Below are positions 59,195 through 64,000 of a stretch of DNA of 64,000 nucleotides, piece by piece; positions within the stretch are counted from its first letter, which is position 1; every line of letters starts with the position of its first letter. Position numbers and translations under genes: made by a program. The notes below the pieces were generated by a model, which saw nothing but the letters and a program-made list of their open reading frames with translations, was not told the origin of the DNA and ran no database searches. This stretch comes from Atherix ibis (taxonomy: Eukaryota > Arthropoda > Insecta > Diptera > Athericidae), in contig OY282606.1 in assembly GCA_958298945.1 (NCBI GenBank), forward strand, positions 29,237,740 to 29,301,739, in the 5' to 3' direction.

Positions 59195-59943
59195 ACCATT
59201 AGATTGTCAGCGAAAATTGGCAGACGTCAGCCAACGTGACTGACCGTCTAATAGACTTTTTTGTGATGTTAGCTGATGTGGCTGACTCGTCAGCCGGCAA
59301 ACTTTACCTGACAAAACAGCTAATTTTGTCTGACGTCACACAGATCTTAGTTTGTCAGACAATGTATCCCGTCGATCATATCTGTTATCCCAATATGGCG
59401 ACTTGAAATTTAAAAAAATCCTATATAAACGATCCCATTTTTAAGAAATTCTTTCTTTTTAATAAAAAATAAAAAAAATAAAAACTTTATCAATTCACAA
59501 CACACCAAACATTATTTATTATATAATATTTTTTGTTTAATTCCATACTGAGAAGAACAAAATGAACGAAACGAAATGAAAAACGCCATTTGTCAATATG
59601 CCAAACTCGTATGTGGCTGACTGGATGATTGGCTGATTGCTGACTATTTAATAGGCAATCGACTTTTCTGTTAAAAATTTAAAATTTTCTTCCATAAAAA
59701 AAAATTAAAAGTTGACTGATCATTTAACAGCCTGATATTTGCTTCAGCTCTTTTTAGCCACTTTGGAAAAATTGGATGGCAGTAGCTAACGATCTTGGGA
59801 TAAATATGGCTGACAAGCTAGTTAAGTTTAATTTTCGCTAGCAAATCGCAGTCGTTAGCCACTCGTAAGCCAGCCGTTAGCTTATATTTTTCATGCCATC
59901 ACGTTGGCTGACATCTGACAATTTAGCTGATCGTGTAATGGCT
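59195..59943. mobile_element. TIR element (non-autonomous) with CCATTA ends
   Basis: Left end CCATTAGATTGTCAGC..., right end reverse-complemented CCATTACACGATCAGC...; both continue to CAGA(C/T)GTCAGCCAACGTGA, about 45 bp of imperfect inverted repeat. Subterminal regions are packed with GCTGAC/GTTAGC motifs in both orientations. The centre is AT-rich and non-coding. No clear target duplication was seen, so exact ends may be off by a few bases. Confidence 0.75.
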
Positions 59944-60739
59944 CCGCAAAGTTTAAATTGGTTTTTTGTTTTCCATGCTCTTTTTGAAATGGTATTTCTG
60001 TAGGTATTTCTATCATCATTAATTTGTTAGTCGTTTATTTCCCAAATTTAATTAAACATTTTTTAATCAAATTTATTTATTAAATAATAGAAATTAATTA
60101 AAAAAAATCGATTAATTAAACAGCACTAGATCAGCAACAACAATCTTAAAATAAAATAATGGTTAATTAAGCTATCCCTTCTTTGGTGGCATTGTAAAAT
60201 TATTTAACAATTTGTTATTTCCTTCCCTTACGCATAATATAAAATTAAATCAAATGAAAAGTAATTTATCAATTCACTGGTTGATTGATTGGATGAAATT
60301 TATATATTCCGAGTTATCTATTATGGAGAATATGTGTAAATTTTTACACTTTACCAAATATTCAATAGCTAAATTCAAAATTCGAAATTTGACTTACTAA
60401 AAATCTAGGAAATTAAATTTGATTTTATTTAAAATTTTTAGGTAATTTATAATTTTTAATCTTATCTAACAAACTAAAATGCCTTTATTAAGCTGTTATA
60501 CTTTTTAGTAAAATTCCAATTTCTATATAAAAGAAGAAGAAAAAATGATGAAAAAACTATCAGATGAAAAATTATTCATAATGATTAGAGGACCTTTGTT
60601 AACTAATGAATTTTTTTTATGCTCATAAATGCATTTATCAGCAATTAATTATGAAGAAAAATCATAATTAATTATAAAATTATTTAACTAAATTGCCAAA
60701 AATTTTATCATTAACTAAAATATAAAAAAATATTTAAAT
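59944..60739. other. AT-rich stretch without recognisable features
   Basis: The frame at 60212-60400 has no support. Nothing else recognised. Confidence 0.4.
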
Positions 60740-61500
60740 ATTTGCTACCAGACTTCTTGCAGTACTCGATCTTTTGTAGATAATTTTTTATGACTTTTTT
60801 CCATGTATCAAGCTGTAATTTAACTAATACTTGATGGATGTTAGTTTTTTAATTGCTCTAAAGGAATATTTGCGTAAATATGATATTTTACATAATTTTA
60901 TTATTAAAATAATAATAATAAAATCATGTAAAATATCATATTTACGAGTATGCAAATATTTCTTTAGAATTGCGCATGCTGGGAAATTTTCGTTCAAGAA
61001 AGACAGAATTTGTCAAGTTGTGTTACTTCTGGCAGCCTTTAGTTGAAACCAACAAAAAATTGATTTAAGTTGATGCCAAAAAAAATGGTTATCATAACTT
61101 AATACTGCTCAGAATCGACCGTAACGGTCTCCCCTTTTGCATTTTCGAAGATATACGGTCCAATGACAACTTCAGATCAAAATACATACTAAACAAATAC
61201 TTTTTGCATATAAAATAGCTTCGACTCAGTCATTTGTAGATTTTTACAGCCGTTTTGTGCATTGAAGTATCCACAGAGCCAAAAAAAAGCCTCATCGCTG
61301 AAGAATGTTTGTTCAAAAAATTAGAATTCAAGTTTATACTTTTACGCATTTTATAATCAATTAAACAATCTAAATTATAAAATGGAAATATTTAAGCTAA
61401 ATAAATATTAACTTAACTGACAGATATGTTTGACAATTGTTAAATGGCAGAGTTCTACTTTACGAAGCATGAAATTGCTCATTCGAAATTTTGATGCTTT
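60740..61500 (-). mobile_element. rosa-like relic with embedded palindrome
   Basis: Minus strand at 61090-61180 reads VVIGPYIFENAKGETVTVDS, EQY: the best-preserved central segment of this family. The right end shows TTTGACAATTGTTAAATGGC ... ACGAAGCATGAAATTGC, the family terminus. The C-terminal part at 60820-60860 (TACTTGATGGATGTTAG) runs into the palindrome at 60851-60970, and the third-Asp segment is missing there. Confidence 0.7.
60851..60970. repeat. near-perfect palindrome, about 55-bp arms
   Basis: TAAATATGATATTTTACAT (left) pairs with ATGTAAAATATCATATTTA (right), and the pairing extends to CTAAAGGAATATTTGC / GCAAATATTTCTTTAG with one 6-nt bulge. The centre is an AT-rich ATT/AAT run. 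Confidence 0.88.
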
Positions 61501-62639
61501 AACATTCTCGATATGGAGACTTTAACAAAAAGAGTTTTATTTTACTTCTATTTTTTTTGATAACTGTGATATTTGTTACTAAGAATTCATTATTTAGTAA
61601 ACATTTTTCAAGTACACACCTTCATTAATTGGATACATTTTTTTTTCTTAAATCAGGTGGATGCTTTTCATAAAAATGTAAAAAAAAATATTTATACAGA
61701 TAATAAAAAAAAAGCTTTTGAAATAAGATATTTTAGAAATATTTCAAAGTAAATTGATTGAAAATTCACTAATTTATCACATATCTTCTTCACTCGATTG
61801 GAAAGATATTTGAGTAAATTCAATTTATGTTCAATGAATCTAAGAGTGGAAAATAAAATTCGAAATGAGTCTTGAAATTCCCATAAAGTTTTAAATTTTT
61901 ATGGAATTTCCCTGAATTTATGTAGCAGACTTAGTTCGAGTACAGTTTTTACTTCGTAGGAATTTTAAATTCAAATATTCGATACAAAATACGAGTAGCA
62001 TCTGCCATTAAAATCGGAATTGGTTAGAATTAGAAATATGTGGTTAGTGAAGTGTTCATAATGACCAAAATGAGTGGACTAGTAATCCGCATTACATTGG
62101 TAATTCCCTTCCTATCGGCAATTTCACGACTGCCAAATGGAATCAGGATCCATAAAACGCCAGGATAAATTGTATTTGGCGAGGCAATGTTCCGGAAACT
62201 TAATTAAGATCGGTTGTTTTTTGGTCAATGTTGTATGCGTTTCCTTGTCTAATTTATTGATTTTTCAATATTATCTCGGCTAACAGAAAAACTGAATTTT
62301 TAAAGTGGATATCATAAGCATTTTTCATTTACCCAATGAAGTGATAATAAGTTTAGGAAAAGCGTGCAATAAGGCATATCAGTATACGTAAGAATGATGA
62401 ATAGTATAGTAGCAGTAATTTGAGTATGAAAAGATCTACTATATAGTAGTATTTATGCATTGCCTTAGGCTAAAATTTATTAAAAAACTTTCTGGCAATA
62501 TATTATTAGATGTTTGGGAAATTATTTTGAAGATTCCGCACATATTTTCTAAAACTCCACTACCCAGCCGTATCATCGACTTGTCAAATTCATTGCATCC
62601 TCTTTAGAAAGAAAAGAAAGTGTTTCTTAATATAAGTCA
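61501..62639. other. intergenic; one GC-richer patch of unknown nature
   Basis: Around 62070-62200 base composition is balanced and both strands have short open frames (+: MTKMSGLVIRITLVIPFLSA from 62071; -: PGVLWILIPFGSREIADRKG). It could be an exon, but splice sites are unconvincing and I recognise no family. The rest is featureless. Confidence 0.3.
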
Positions 62640-63250
62640 AGCTTTTGGCTTTTCTTGCTTTTACGTATTTCCTAATCCTAAGATCACTCCTTTCCAACCG
62701 ACAATTCCAATTAAAAGAATCCAATGAACTCTCCAATATCTCTGCAATATTAGCTGGTGTTCCACAGGATAGTATACTTGGACCCATTCTCTACAACATT
62801 TACACATCGGACATGGCAATCTGTCCCAATACCTTTTTTGCTATATACGCCGATGGTACGGTCAGCCTTGCATCTAGCGAAAATCCCCAACATACTTTCG
62901 AAATTATCCAACCTCAAATCCAAACCCTACAAAACTGGTTTACCTGGTGGAGAATAAAAATTAATGAACGTAAATCTACCTACGTAACTTTAAATAACTT
63001 CCATGAACCATGTCCTTCCATATACCTTAATAGCAGTAGCAATACCAATTTGATATGGCTGTGTCTCATTATAAAAAGTTCCATTCTCGTATCTCTCGTT
63101 ATAAAAAGTTCCATTTATACTTATCCTCTTGTTCAAGAACTATCCTCCACTTCCTTCCCTAAAAAAACCCATCGAAGATTTAATCGGCATTAATCGTGTG
63201 ATTTACTAAAATACTAGATCTTAACATAAGCACACGTTGGCAGGAGAAGC
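62640..63250 (+). pseudogene. Jockey-like reverse transcriptase fragment
   Basis: Open frame reads LILRSLLSNRQFQLKESNEL, SNISAILAGVPQDSILGPIL, YNIYTSDMAICPNTFFAIYA, DGTVSLASSENPQHTF, then WFTWWRIKINERKSTYVT. These are reverse transcriptase motifs B to D in order. Catalytic YADD is YADG and VPQGS is VPQDS, so it is inactive despite a long open frame. Upstream (62500-62640) is decayed; downstream GTTATAAAAAGTTCCATT is duplicated (63070 and 63098). Confidence 0.85.
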
Positions 63251-63419
63251 TTCAATGGATGTTTACTTCCCACAACCATTCATGTTAAATTTCTAAAATG
63301 CCTTTTTTTAAATTTCTAAAATGCCTTTTTAATTTTTATGAAAACAGGATTGTTGTCCTACTACATAGCGTATCCTTCACCAATCAACCAATTGTGACAG
63401 AAAACTCGTGGGACTATTT

Positions 63420-63920
63420 CTTTTAAATCACCTATAAAAAAGTTTCCATAGGCAGATATACACCGGTGCAGGCGTTATTTCCGCTCTTCGTATCAGTGCT
63501 GGAAGATTTCAACTGGAATCGTCTGCAGCTTCTCGGTAATATTCCTTTAGATGTTAATCGAAAGTGCAGAGATAAGGTCCTTTCAAATGGCTTTTGATCT
63601 TATAGAACTCACAAAAACTAAAATAAGATCAGTAGAGTTGTTACAGGGAGAAGATGCGAGTTATTCTCAGGAATATATTTTTCCGACAAAACTTTTTAGA
63701 TGGAGATAGCCGCGTGACAGGCGGTATTGTCATGATGAAGCATCCAAGTGTCTGAATTTCCTAACTGATGCGAAGAACCTCTTTGTCTGTTATTTTGAAG
63801 GATTTTTTTAATAAATATATTGTTGGCTGTTTGTTCTATAGGTTTCTCTATTTTCATCAGTTTAGATGTTGAGTTTCCCTAGTCGAGTTTCGTCTTCTAG
63901 TATCAGGTGTAATTAATTCG
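63420..63920 (-). pseudogene. mariner relic (HHDN lineage)
   Basis: Minus strand reads NSDTWMLHHDNTACHAAISI, an intact second-Asp motif, then after decayed sequence DQKPFERT and the C-terminal NNACTGVYLPME region. Best copy of the motif that names this lineage. Sequence continues to the window edge without a clear end. Confidence 0.65.
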
Positions 63921-64000
63921 TAGCGTTTTTTTGCAAAGTTTCGTGGTTTATTATAACAGTATCATTACAGAAGCATTATTGAAAGTATTGTCCTTCGTTG

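Noticed and set aside
62640..63250. Active reverse transcriptase
   Set aside because: Catalytic YADD is YADG and the frame lacks the upstream domains.
1..64000. Virus-derived insertions
   Set aside because: No capsid, envelope or viral polymerase-like frame was recognised; all reverse transcriptase pieces fit non-LTR retrotransposons.

Overview
The window is AT-rich eukaryotic DNA from an insect genome. The evidence is spliced genes with GT-AG introns, an alanine/proline-rich cuticular protein, many mariner-type transposons, non-LTR retrotransposon fragments and a tRNA-derived SINE. Frequent ACGAGTA/TACTCGT words in the introns and the SINE/mariner content make me lean towards a fly, but the order is not proven by anything here.

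Only three host genes can be supported. (1) A secreted cuticular protein on the + strand at 4233-7853, with six exons whose phases all agree and repeated YAAPA-type motifs. (2) A small secreted glutamine-rich protein on the + strand at 24535-25780, with two coding exons. (3) The 3' part of a rhodopsin-like G-protein-coupled receptor on the - strand at 37304-52845: five exons from TM3 to a long cytoplasmic tail, with TM1-TM2 not found. Its introns are large and full of transposon relics. I see no evidence that the three genes act together; they look like unrelated neighbours separated by repeats.

The rest is a transposon graveyard. Four lineages recur. (a) DD41D, rosa-like Tc1/mariner elements, including one copy at 725-2009 with both inverted repeats. 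(b) A DD34D mariner with CGAGGTCTGTTC ends, in four copies each with a different internal deletion. (c) A second mariner lineage with an HHDN motif, only in pieces. (d) A large non-coding repeat with ends like CTTAGATTATGGAGTATAAGG. There are also Jockey-like and R1-like reverse transcriptase fragments with damaged active sites, three or four fold-back elements, a 38-copy 21-bp minisatellite with 147-bp higher-order structure, and several near-perfect palindromes.

Layout. 1-2160: nested rosa-like elements. 3405-3960: mariner piece. 4150-7930: cuticle gene. 8766-9562: minisatellite. 10440-21310: transposons, fold-backs and a transposon-derived tandem array. 21311-24400: AT-rich, nearly empty. 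24400-25910: Q-rich gene. 26030-29910: retrotransposon and mariner relics. 29911-35514: nearly empty. 35517-36780: mariner and rosa relics. 37186-52845: GPCR gene, including a triple nest (rosa relic > mariner > SINE) at about 45570-47705. 53338-64000: fold-backs, Jockey/R1 fragments, more rosa and mariner relics.

I did not find a new defence, regulatory or biosynthetic system. The most noteworthy structures are the triple-nested insertion with a perfect target duplication, the tandem array made from a transposase active-site segment, the minisatellite open in frames on both strands, and the recurrent palindromes inside transposon relics.
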